Below, in pieces: positions 1 to 10,000 of a stretch of 44,746 nt of DNA; position 1 is the first letter of the stretch, and every line of letters starts with the position of its first letter. The DNA is from Conoideocrella luteorostrata (lineage: Eukaryota > Ascomycota > Sordariomycetes > Hypocreales > Clavicipitaceae), in assembly GCA_032433595.1 (NCBI GenBank), contig JASWJB010000341.1, positions 1 through 44,746 on the forward strand, read 5' to 3'. The position numbers were made by a program, and so were the translations under genes. Under the pieces are notes generated by a model, which saw only the letters and a list, made by a program, of their open reading frames with translations, was not told the origin of the DNA and made no database searches.

Positions 1-42
1 TTATAAGCTAGTTGCAGCGTCAAAAGGCACATTGCTTGGCAT

Positions 43-762
43 CTACAGCCTCAAGTCATCCCATTTAGTCGGCATTTGTTGTCGCACCGCGGAAATCAAC
101 TCATCTCCCGTATCTATACCCGAGACCGTCACGTCTTCGGAGCCCCCGTTCACAATGAGCCTAGAGCAATGGTGTATGTGGCCGTCTGTGTTGAACCGTG
201 GCTCCATTGTAACTCCCGAAAACTGTGCTCGATGCAACTTTCGCCAATAGAACAGGCAGTGAACGACGTGCCATTCCCACGACGTGTAGTATCTGCCGTT
301 AGTGCCTGCCATTTCCCTGACTTGATTTCGAGTAAGAGGCTCGGTCATATTGCCATCAGCGAAGTAGTTCCATGTTCCGTCCTCATTGGTGCCACTGGCA
401 TCGAATTCGGCTTCCAGCTCGGCATCGCGGCAATGATCTGGCAGCCACGCCGAAGACATGGCAACGTAGCTGCAGCCAAGAGCTTCTGCTTCCTCTAGAG
501 TCGTTCCGCAATAACAGGGAAGTGTTCGCTGGTGGGCAGGAAAATGGCGGTTCTTTAGATCCCAAAGCCTGAGACCAAGGTCTGCGGCGCCCCATATACT
601 CAAAAGAATGAACATGGCAGTCAAAACATTTGGGTAAATTTTCCGAGAAGGAGTCATTTTGACGAATCCTTCCTCCTTAGTGCGCGCTGCGGCGCCCACG
701 AGATTTGTCTCGGGCTCCGTCTCGTAGCGTCGCCCATCACTCTCTAGCGGAACGTAGGACAT
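43..762 (-). CDS. UstYa-like (DUF3328-type) membrane tailoring protein
   Basis: A single-exon gene of 239 aa, read from the ATG at 760-762. An upstream in-frame Met at 861 would add 33 residues, but MSYVPLES is a typical start for this family. One hydrophobic membrane segment lies at about residues 45-67, after a charged cytosolic N-terminus. The lumenal part carries two H-x-x-H-C motifs, HVVHC (165-169) and HIHHC (195-199), the hallmark of UstYa proteins. Known members catalyse oxidative cyclisation in ustiloxin biosynthesis, and hydroxylation or chlorination in cyclochlorotine biosynthesis. That this copy oxidises the neighbouring NRPS peptide is inference. It is divergent from the second UstYa gene, with which it shares a 631-bp upstream region. 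The sequence around the motifs (W-R-K-L after HVVHC) differs from classical UstYa, so it may belong to a side branch. Confidence 0.75.
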   Translation of the reverse strand: MSYVPLESDGRRYETEPETNLVGAAARTKEEGFVKMTPSRKIYPNVLTAMFILLSIWGAADLGLRLWDLKNRHFPAHQRTLPCYCGTTLEEAEALGCSYVAMSSAWLPDHCRDAELEAEFDASGTNEDGTWNYFADGNMTEPLTRNQVREMAGTNGRYYTSWEWHVVHCLFYWRKLHRAQFSGVTMEPRFNTDGHIHHCSRLIVNGGSEDVTVSGIDTGDELISAVRQQMPTKWDDLRL

Positions 763-1393
763 AGGGAGGGCGGTTTTGCAATGTTCACGCACCAGTAAAA
801 CAAATTGACCCGATTTTATGAAAGAAATATTACTGTCTGAGGATGGAAAACAGAGTAACAAATGATGGTTTAGGCAAAGGGTTGTGGTTAAGGAGTCTCA
901 CCGGGAGCCTTCGAGTTGATTTCAACCATGTAACCCGCTCTATGCCAGCAAACACCCTTCCGTCACTGCTAACATGAACACACCGCCTTATACAAACTGG
1001 CATTCGAGGACAAGTATTCCCGCGCGCCGTCGAGCGTCTCACAGTGGTAAAGTTCCCAGCCGGCCAATCCATTTCCACACCCTCCTTTGCAGCGCGTCTC
1101 GCTGTGGCTTTCCCGCGCGATGGAGCAATGCAGGAAGCCCCGCCCGCTCCAATTCTGTTGTGCGCGCGGCGCCTTGCCATGATTGAGAGAAAGGAGAAGG
1201 GTTGCTTGCCGATGGTCGTAATTGTTGACTTCAGTCCTGAGAACCGTATCCTCAAATCTCGTCCTATCGCGGCTACCCGAAGCCTCTTCGTAGAACATTT
1301 GCTGTTGTTGCCTCCAACAAATGCGCGCTCTCTCTAGTTATATCATTTCATAATAAGTTTGAGAGTACTTTCTTCTTTTCTCATCGCTCTAAC
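763..1393. promoter_or_regulatory. Shared upstream region of the two divergent UstYa genes
   Basis: This 631-bp interval separates the start codons of two divergently transcribed UstYa-like genes and must contain both promoters. I see AT-rich sequence close to the plus-strand start (around 1336-1380) but no operator I can name with confidence. Open frames inside it on both strands have no recognisable protein content. Confidence 0.5.
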
Positions 1394-2478
1394 ATGATGT
1401 CGGTACATTTTGCAGAATCCTCCGAAAACCTGCTGAAAAACGAGGGCAGCTTCGATGATGGCGATGCCACTAATAGGCCTGCCTGTAATCATCGTGTCGG
1501 TCAGACATGGTTGAGCAAATCTAAGATTTGGCCGAGCCTTAAATTTGCTGTCACGATTATACCAATAGCAGCAATAATGTGGTTGCTTCTCGTGATCCTA
1601 GCGAGATTCGTAGCCCAAAGTCCCTGTGAATGCCCGTTCAGGCTGCCGACAGAATCTTTACTCGGAGACAGTAAGGAAACACTCCCAGAACTAAATGCTG
1701 ACGTTCTTGCTCATCACTTCTTAGTTGCGTGGAAGGCCAAGGTTTTGGACCAAGATGAACGCTTTGTAACTACAGATCCTGGGGACATCGATGGTTCGAA
1801 CGTGACCGCAATATGGGGTGATATCTACCCGAGTGAGTTTCAATGCATTTCAAGAACTTTTCTTTTGGGTCTATTGCTAAGACTTATGTCATTTTCTAAG
1901 GTGCCTGGATTGCTGTCCCTGACCCATCACGGGTCGGATTTGGAGGGGGAGTCAACTTGCTCAGAGACGCTCAAGATCCGGGTGTCTGGGACGCAAAGAC
2001 CGAGGGATTCAGTGTTGCCGTGATGCATCAACTTCACTGCATTGTAAGCCTAGACCCGGTAAAATGCATGACCAGTGAGTAAAGATTTAGCTAACCCATT
2101 ATGTCCATCCTGTAGGCGGTTGTAAAACACTCGTTTATGGTCTACAGACGGAATGAGATGGGGAACCACGACGTCAAAATTGAACACATAGATCACTGCG
2201 TTGAGTATTTGCGTCAGGTAGGTTATTTTCCAGGCATCCCGGCCCCATTTGCAGGCAATCTTCTCCCGAGTCACTATTGCACTTAACTTACGAGTATCTT
2301 GCAGGCAATCATATGTCACGGAGACTTGACTCTTGAGCGACCTGAAACACAGACCTATCCGCAAGGGACGACGGGCTGGGGCAACGTTCATCAATGCAGG
2401 GACTGGGACCAGCTCATATCTGTACTGAGGAAGCTCTCTATTGTCCGAGGCGATGAGGGATGGATCAAGGCTACTTAA
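1394..2478 (+). CDS. UstYa-family (DUF3328) oxidase-like protein, four exons
   Basis: Exons 1394-1832, 1901-2043, 2116-2217 and 2305-2478 join in frame to give 285 aa. The introns are 68, 72 and 87 nt, each GT-AG. The protein has a charged N-terminus, one membrane segment at about 49-73, then the two diagnostic motifs HQLHC (189-193, end of exon 2) and HIDHC (218-222, exon 3). It ends with the conserved HQCRDW block (257-262), typical of UstYa proteins. All three family blocks appear only after splicing, which supports the exon model. UstYa proteins are copper-dependent or copper-proposed oxidases acting on ribosomal or non-ribosomal peptides. A role on the adjacent NRPS product is inferred from position only. 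The gene looks intact. Intron 3 contains a decoy acceptor (see findings). Confidence 0.88.
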
Positions 2479-4016
2479 GCAGCCATTTAGGGTGGGCAGA
2501 GCTTAATATGTACTCAAACACAACCTCGCGCGTTCTCGCTGTCAGAACGACTACCCTGCAATCGAGTCACGGCCAACAGCCGCCTGGTTGTGTCCGTAGA
2601 ATGAAATTTCTTCTCCGCAACAGAAATGAAAGAAGGTTTGTATTCTTTGAGGGAGACTGCAAATCTACACTTGTTGAAGGCTTAACCGGCGATATAGCTG
2701 AGCGTATTGGACGTTCCGCCTCGCTCCTCGTCCATCTCCAAATGTGTTGCAATAGGCCTGCAGTAACTAATTTCTGGGCCAACCCCCCCCAAAAAAAAAA
2801 ACCCAAAGCCGCCTATAGTGAGTGGCTCGGAATTTCTGCTGGGGTATGAACGTAGTAAGGAGCACTGTACTCCGTACGTTGGGGCCTTGTCCTTCTATCC
2901 TTTTCGTGGCCGCATGTCGCATAACCCCAATGGACGTCCTTAGCTCTTAGGCACAGTAGTAGCAACGACCGACGGCATCGTCGTTTAAAAGTGCCAAATG
3001 CCTTGACCTGACCTGACCTAGCCTATAACCCTGATATGCACGGGAACCACAGCACTCCGATATGCGGCATCAGCGCAACATCAGCGGAGTGATTATCGGC
3101 AATCAGAAGCAGAGGGAGGCACAGTCGGTGGCGGGTCGGGATCACTGCTTGGGTATCACCAGCAACTAAGTAGACGTAGGCTTTCAAAGGGTTGGCTTGC
3201 ATGCCAGCCAGCCACTTTAGACGCACCAAGCTAGATGAAGCCGTGTCCCACTTACCTCCCTGCAAGATCACCCGTGTGCCGCTTAACTTAACTTACTAGA
3301 ATTATTTGTACCGCTTCGTCACCACCAAAAGTTCTAGGCGGGGACCTCAGACAACCAGGTACACCGCACCAGTGCATTTGTCACAAAAAAAATTGGCGTA
3401 GCTAGAGGCTACTTTTCATGTATAGCCATGACACTTAAATAGGCTCATAATTTACCTGTGACAGCATTGCTATTTGAGGCGCAGCGTGTGAGACCGGCAC
3501 TGTCAGTAACTGATGTTACAGTTGCGTTGCTCGTTCATGCGTTATCACCCCCCTACTTTGTCTGGCCTGCTAACCCGACGAAGGGTAGCGCTATAGGAAT
3601 AAAACTCCGAAGGCCTAACTTCATCCGTCTATCGTCTTGCTGACCTATCTATGGCTATGGTTCAGTCCGCTAGCCATATTCTATTACTACTACGGTGAGC
3701 CTGTCATAGCCCCCCTCCTTCCCCACCAAACAATGAGAGTGTGCCTCTTACTGCCCGCTAATGCGAGCAACGATACCGTCGGGCAGGCGAATGGCTGGCC
3801 TTCCTAGATCCCAGCACCCATCAAAGTTCTTTCCCGATTCTTGCCAGGCCGGCACGAAGTATTGCGGGCCAAAGTGTGCCCTCCAAGTGTATCTGATTCA
3901 CTGAAGAAGAAGTTGGGGCGGCCGTTGCTGAACTGTACCTGCAATCGGAGCTTCCACGGGAAGAAACTGCGTCGTCTCCTAAGCAGGAAAATGGCCCGGC
4001 CATTCTCGTACATTAG
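2479..4016. other. Gene-free interval
   Basis: I see no supported gene here. The interval holds homopolymer runs (C then A, 2783-2801), a short TGACC reiteration near 3003-3019 and one copy of TACTCCGTA at 2868-2876. Short open frames on both strands show no family signature. Confidence 0.5.
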
Positions 4017-4460
4017 TTTGAACCTGGTTTTGACTATTCTGTTGTCATTGTTGAGTTTGCCTCGACCCCTGTTGCTCTGAATCCAGCCGTATGCCAGCTT
4101 GCATCAGGTCCGGGTCCCGCCACCCTCTTAGACGTCGCTGTGCTAGCCCGGACTAATAACCTTGCCCTCTTCCGGGATACTCCTAAAGTGGCAGTCAGAT
4201 CCTTTCGAGTGAACAATCAGAGCGGTTCTCTGTGGGATGTGATGACTACGTGCGTTAGTCCGGACGGAACACCAGTCGTGCTAGAGGCCAAGTCATTGCC
4301 TGCCATGTTCCTACCAGAAGGACATTCACTGGATGATTTCGTGATCGAGCGCAGCTCACCAGGAGGGTACCAAACTTTGCTCAACATTGCGACTGCTTCC
4401 CATCTCATGCGAGCAGACAAAAATGAGACAAAAATAAGACAAACCAGAGGCAGGTGCTGA
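4017..4460 (+). pseudogene. Unrecognised coding fragment, probably a gene remnant
   Basis: A frame of 147 codons is open from just after an in-frame TAG at 4014 to TGA at 4458. Its composition looks coding, with well-spaced hydrophobic residues and motifs such as SPGGYQTLLNIAT and PVVLEAKSLPAM. It has no ATG near its beginning; the ATTAG just before it could be an intron acceptor. I do not recognise the family. It lies immediately upstream of, and in the same orientation as, a decayed methyltransferase, so it may be a remnant of a neighbouring gene lost together with it. It could also be the last exon of a gene whose earlier exons I failed to find. Confidence 0.3.
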
Positions 4461-5090
4461 AGCTTAGCTCAGCGTACGACCAATTTGCAGAAGATTATGA
4501 CCTCGAGCTCCAAAAGTACAGTGCGGCCGAAGAAATCATTACTCATCTTTCTTCACAGTTTAGTTTTCAAGGCAGCCTGCTAGATGTAAGCTGCGGCACA
4601 GCTACGAGCCAAATGGGCGGTGTTCTGGGCCCAACGATGAGAAAGATCGCTGTGTGGGAATTGACGTCTCTGCGAAATGGCAGATAAGTGCCAAGCATTA
4701 GGGTTCGATACCGTTCTTGTAGGGTCTATGGAAGAACTCTTACCGAAAGTGCGGATGATGAGTTTGATCATGTCGTCTGTTATGGGGTTATTCAGTTTGT
4801 CGCGTGCTCTACCGTGTATTTAGTACTATGCCGCTTGTTTCAGATAGCGCAGGTGTCCGTCACCATCTGCGTGGATGAGGATTCAGAGGAGATAGGAGCA
4901 GATACTGTAGAAGATGTAGAGTCACTGTGGAACGGGGTTACGACTGCCAACCACATGGAGAGTGTGAATGACTTTGGAACGCCGCGGGGCTGGGCTTGAA
5001 GCATACACGATGTGTCTTCGGATGGAAGGTTCAGAAGACGGACCAGATGTGTTCACGAATAATTTTCGATATAAGCGTCTTGGTTCATAG
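4454..5090 (+). pseudogene. Class I SAM-dependent methyltransferase pseudogene
   Basis: Consecutive blocks of a fungal class I methyltransferase can be read in order, but in shifting frames. They are an N-terminal YDQFAEDYDLEL block; the SAM-binding motif I, LLDVSCGTA (about 4577-4603); GIDVSAK after a shift near 4640; a block reading DKCQALGFDTVLVGSMEELL after a shift near 4675; FDHVVCYGVIQFV after a shift near 4750; then FGTPRGW, and after a shift near 4990 a C-terminal block ending in FRYKRLGS and a TAG at 5088. At least four frame changes are needed, and the pieces are too close for introns, so this is a pseudogene. Motif I has also lost its usual glycine pattern (G-T-A instead of G-T-G). 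It may once have methylated a product of this locus. Confidence 0.8.
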
Positions 5091-5604
5091 TATTTATACT
5101 CTGCCGAGTCAAAAAACCATCGTGCTTGCTTTGATATGAGACTTGCCGCACGTAAAGTCCAAATAAGCATGTATTTACTTTTAGGATTGCAACTAGTTTT
5201 GGTTCTCTGACCATCAGCTTGTCGGCTCCGTAGAATCGGCATAGTCAGTGCTAAGAGAATGGCGCGATATGGATTGAATGCCTGCTTCAGAAGAACTCGG
5301 TCCCATTTTCTACGATATGCGGAGGTTACCTCTGAAACTATCACTGAGCCTCAGAGCTTGACTCCGCAATAATACTTGTGGCATGCTCAAGGATTCTAAG
5401 AGAGACTTGTATAGCGTAAGCACTCGACAATATAATAAACACATGCACATTATGGTTATAGTTGGAACGTTGCGTGAGAAAGCTTCCAATATAAGAACTA
5501 CTTCTGAGCTGTTGTTTTTCTATTGTGTTAAATCTTGCTAAGAAGAAGAAGATCATAGAGCCAGGACTTAGCTAAGGCTTAAACACCGTCCCCATTTAAC
5601 CATC
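5091..5604. other. Gene-free interval beside the 3' end of the first NRPS
   Basis: No supported gene. I looked specifically on the minus strand for the missing A9 (LPxYMVP), A10 (GKxDR) or carrier (GGDS) motifs downstream of the NRPS stop and found none in any frame. In an inversion model this sequence used to lie next to the region now around 19.2 kb. Confidence 0.5.
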
Positions 5605-7083
5605 TCAAGAGCTTGCTGATCGCATGGGCTCAAGCGGAACCGCAGATTCTGCCACCGCTTGTGTATGAGACCCTGGGGTGTCTTCAGACTCGTGGTCCAA
5701 CTCGACAAATGCCACGAGCATCGGGACCGAATCCTCACCATCAGGAATTATCATCTCAACCGTAACTTGACGCGCTTCTGGCATGCATCTTTGCAGCCAG
5801 TACTCAACTTCTCCAGATTCAACCCGCTGACCACTGATCTTGAGTTGCGAATCCTTCCGGCCGATGAAGACCAAACTACCGTCTTCATTATACCGAACCA
5901 AGTCACCAGTCTTGTACACTCGGCCACACCGCCCTTGCCGTCCTCTTTTGCCTTGAAACCCCTGGGCTAACCATGTGGGATTCTCAATGAAGACCTCTGC
6001 TGTTTTTGCCGGATTATTGAGGTAGCCATTACCGATCAGAGGCCCTTCAAGGACAAGCTCGCCTACACAGCCAGGAGGTAACAGCCGGTCATGATTCTCG
6101 GCGTCTACGACCCATGTCACTGTTCCGGCTCCCATACCAATGCGTGTGGCATCCTTCGAGCTGGTTTCCGCGGCATTGTTGTTGTTGCTGTTGATGGTGC
6201 TTATGGGAGTGCACTCGCAAGGCCCATAGAGGTTGATGATACGTACCTTGTTAAGCCAAGGTTCGACATCTCTGACACTTAATGCCTCTCCGATGAACAT
6301 GATGGATTGTAATTGGGGTACATGTTCGGGAAGCAGCATTCGGGAGACCGATGGGGTAAGAATGACTGAAGTTGCCTTCATCTCTGCTATGCTTTCTGCA
6401 AGTTTGTTGATCCTATCGCTTTCTCGTGGCACGCACAAACAACCGCCTAGTGTCAGTGTCAAAAAGACATTGCAGATGGACATGTCGAAGCTGTACGCCG
6501 AGAAGTCAAACACCCTAGATTCTGCCGTCAATTCTAGCTTATCAAGTTGATAAGCTAGCGCTGATGACATGTTCTGATGCTTTATCATGGTTCCTTTCGG
6601 CTCCCCAGTGCTTCCCGAAGTGAACACAACATACATTATAGATGAAGGGGCAACAAGCGAGCGTGGTAGTTCCGGGGTTGATTGATCACAAAAGGCAATC
6701 AGTAAATTGCGGTCTATCGTAATGACTTGCGGCCCCAACTTCAGGCTCAATGCATGATTCATGGGTGAAGAGATGATAGTTGTAGCCCCAATTTGCTTTG
6801 TTATTGTTTGTAGACGATACTCAGGTAGTGAAGGATCAAGTAGCACGAATGCCGCTCCAGCCTTCAACACACCCAGTATTGCAACTGTCGTCCACATGGA
6901 TTTCTCAAAACAGAGCGGTATTAAGGAGCCTGGTGCCACGCCAAGATGAGCAAGCCATCTCGCAAGCCCGATGGAGAGGCGACTGAGCTCACGATACGTT
7001 ATCTCGCCATCCCATGCACATACGGCTGGGCTGTTGGGTTGCGATTGAACCTTGTCTTCAATTATCTCATGCACGCAGCGTTC
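5605..7083 (-). other. Split adenylation domain A3, N-terminal part (A1-A8)
   Basis: Residues about 3115-3606 of the minus-strand NRPS contain all core adenylation motifs: CAWDGEITY, FTSGSTGEPKG, YGPCECTP, YKTGDLVRY and GRKDSQLKISGQ. The frame then ends with VPLEPMRSASS and a TGA. The C-terminal subdomain is incomplete: the A9 and A10 motifs with the catalytic lysine are missing. In the same protein, A2 continues from the equivalent point into LPRYMVP and SGKLDR. Confidence 0.9.
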
Positions 7084-10000
7084 CACGGATGCAGGCACTG
7101 TGCTGTTCCAGTCCCAGACTACTTCCAATTCCTCAGGAGCGATCATCGTGATGTCTTCTATTGTCTGTACGGATTTGGCACGGTTCAGTTGTTGCAAAAC
7201 GTGTTCGAGTCGGCGCAGCATATTTTTCACCACCCAAGGCTCGATGGCCTTGCTGTCAACGATGGCAGAAATGGTGATGTCGTCCGCACCAACAAAGACC
7301 TGGACGACAAGTGCGTATCCGCCAAATGCTTGTCGAGCATCGATATCTTGCCATTTCCAAATCTCGTCCTTCACTTGGGCAGTGCTGGAGCCGATAACTT
7401 CTTCTATCTCAATAACAAGAAGTGTTTGGAACGAGCAAGCCTTCCCACAATCTGAGGACATTTTGGCTATCCGGTGCAGACCTGTTTGCTCAAACGGAAC
7501 CATGTCTGTGGTCTGTAGTTGTATAGCGTCTAGGTATTCGGTGATGGTTTGCCGTCTGTCCAGCACAACGCGAACAGGGACAGTGGCAAAAGTAGGGGCC
7601 ATCAATTGATCTATATCGGCTACTGGTGCATTTCTTCCGGAGACTGTCGCTCCAAAAACGACATCATTAGAGTCAGTCATCTGGCTCGCGATCAACGCCC
7701 ACGCAGCACGAATCAGATTCGATATTGTGAGATTTTTAGAGTACCCTTCGAGACGTGGAAATCGGTGCTCTACTTTTGTTTCTGTGGCGGGCTGGTCGAT
7801 TGATGACGAGAGAGCCGGAAATGGAATGCACTCGCAGTTCGCCAACTTACTCCTCCAGTACTTCTCAGACCTTTCGTAATCTATTTTCCTGATATATTGG
7901 AGGAACGCTTGAAATTGCGGCCCAGCCCCAATCTTTTCGCCATGATATGCCCGTTGTACTGCATCGATCATGAGGTTTAGGGACCAGCCATCATAGAGGG
8001 CATGATGAAGTGTCCACACAAACCATTGAACGTTACCAGAGCCATTCTTCACTAGCGAAAATCGTGCTAGTGAGTGGCCAAGGCCCATTGATAATTCGTT
8101 ATCTTTCTTCATGTATGATCGCAAGTCTTCTGCATCGATCCAATTAATACATTCATCAACCACTACTTGCACAAGGCCGAACTGTTCATGCTGGATGATC
8201 CGTGTACGTAGGACAGGAGACGAACGAACGACGTGCTCAAAGGCTCTCTTAAGAGTGGAAATATTGATATTACTGGCAAGCTCAAAAACAGCTTGCAGGG
8301 TATAATCCCCGTGCCGTTTCGCCGTCAGCGACAATAGGCCTTCTTGTAAAGACGTACACGGGTACGCATCTTCAACCTGCGACACGTTGAGACCACAGAG
8401 CCCTGCTAGGTCCTCGCGAAAATTTTCCTTTTTGCCGTCTAGCAGGCCGAAGGCCGGAGTTGTCAGCGCGGCCGTTGGTCGGATTGCTAATTGAATACGT
8501 GACTGTTCAACGAGCGTAGGACACTTGAATATATCCGTGACTTCAATCATAACCCCTGCCTTCCTGGCTTCAGCAGAGAGCTTCATGGCCAAGATCGAGT
8601 CGCCCCCCAGCCAGAAAAAATTATCTTCAAGCCCAATATTCGACACATCTTTGCTGAGGACGCGAGCCCAAAGCCCTTGCATAAGCAGCTCGGCATCGGA
8701 GGTGGGCCGTCTTTCCGACCCTTGGTTTCTACTTTGGGTGCCGAATAGCTGTTCTGCAGAATAAGAGGCGCCAATTCTCCGGAGTGTTTTGCGGTCTAGC
8801 TTTCCTGAAATGTTCATGGGCAATGCTTGCATGCAGAGAAAACCTCTTGGCACCATGTATCTGGGCAAATGTCCCGCCATTTTCTCTGCGAGACGGGACG
8901 AGAAGGGATAAACATCCACGCCAGCAGCAGTATCATCTGTTGTTTCGATGGTTTGGCTGTTTATTTGAAGGTAAACAACTATTATCTTCGAGGTAGCGCC
9001 TTGATCTCGTGGTACTATCACCTCAGCTGCAACTTGGCTTGCCTCTGGAACAAACAGCCTGGCCCAATGCTCAACTTCCCCCAACTCAATCCGCTGGCCA
9101 TGAATTTTGACCTGAACATCTTTCCGGCCAACAAATTTCAGGGCTCCCGTCTGGCTAATGTACTGAACCAGATCACCGGTCTTATACAGCCGACCATGGC
9201 GCCCCGAACGGCCTGAGGTACCTCGCAGTAACCACGGTGGATCTTCCACAAATGCAGACGCCGTCTGCTGGGGGTCGTTCAGATACCCCTTACCAACTGA
9301 AGGCCCTTCAAGAATTAGCTCACCCACGCAGCCTGGCGGAACTAGTTTATGGCTGTTCGCCGGATCCGCGACCCAGGTCACCACACCAGCTCCTTCCCCG
9401 ATATGAGTTGCTTCCTCGGGACAGGTAGCATCGCAGTTGATGACGCTCGTAGGTGTACACTCGGCAGGTCCGTAAGTGTTGATAACTCGTGCTCTCCCCC
9501 ACCATGGGGCAACATCCGCAACATTCAGAGCTTCGCCACCAAAGATTATGGTATGGACGCTAGGTAAACTGGCCGGAGACAAAAGCTGGGCTACTGACGA
9601 AGTCAAATTAAGTACATTTGCGCCAGAAGATGTTATGCTTTGCTCAAGATTGCCTATTCGATCCTGCTCACTGGGGACGCAGAAACAGCCACCAGCGGTT
9701 AGGACAGCAAGCGCATCTTCAATACAGCAGTCAAAGCTATACGATGCGAAGCCAAACATTCTTGACGACGGTCCTAGCCCATAGAATGCCGCTTGATGAT
9801 GGAGGGCTGAGGAAAGGTTCCCATGGGAAATCACTACTCCTTTGGGTGTACCTGTGCTGCCTGATGTAAAAACAATATACGCTGTTGACGAGAAACAAGC
9901 TGGCTGGAAGTTCAAGCTTATCTGGTGCTCCAATCCGAGAAATAATTCCCAATGAAGTGCAATCGTTCGCTTGGCCAACCGGCAACTTATAGCCTGGTTC

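Noticed and set aside
4922..5344. A 140-codon minus-strand open frame
   Set aside because: It overlaps the methyltransferase remnant, which has recognisable motifs on the plus strand, and it has no family signature itself.
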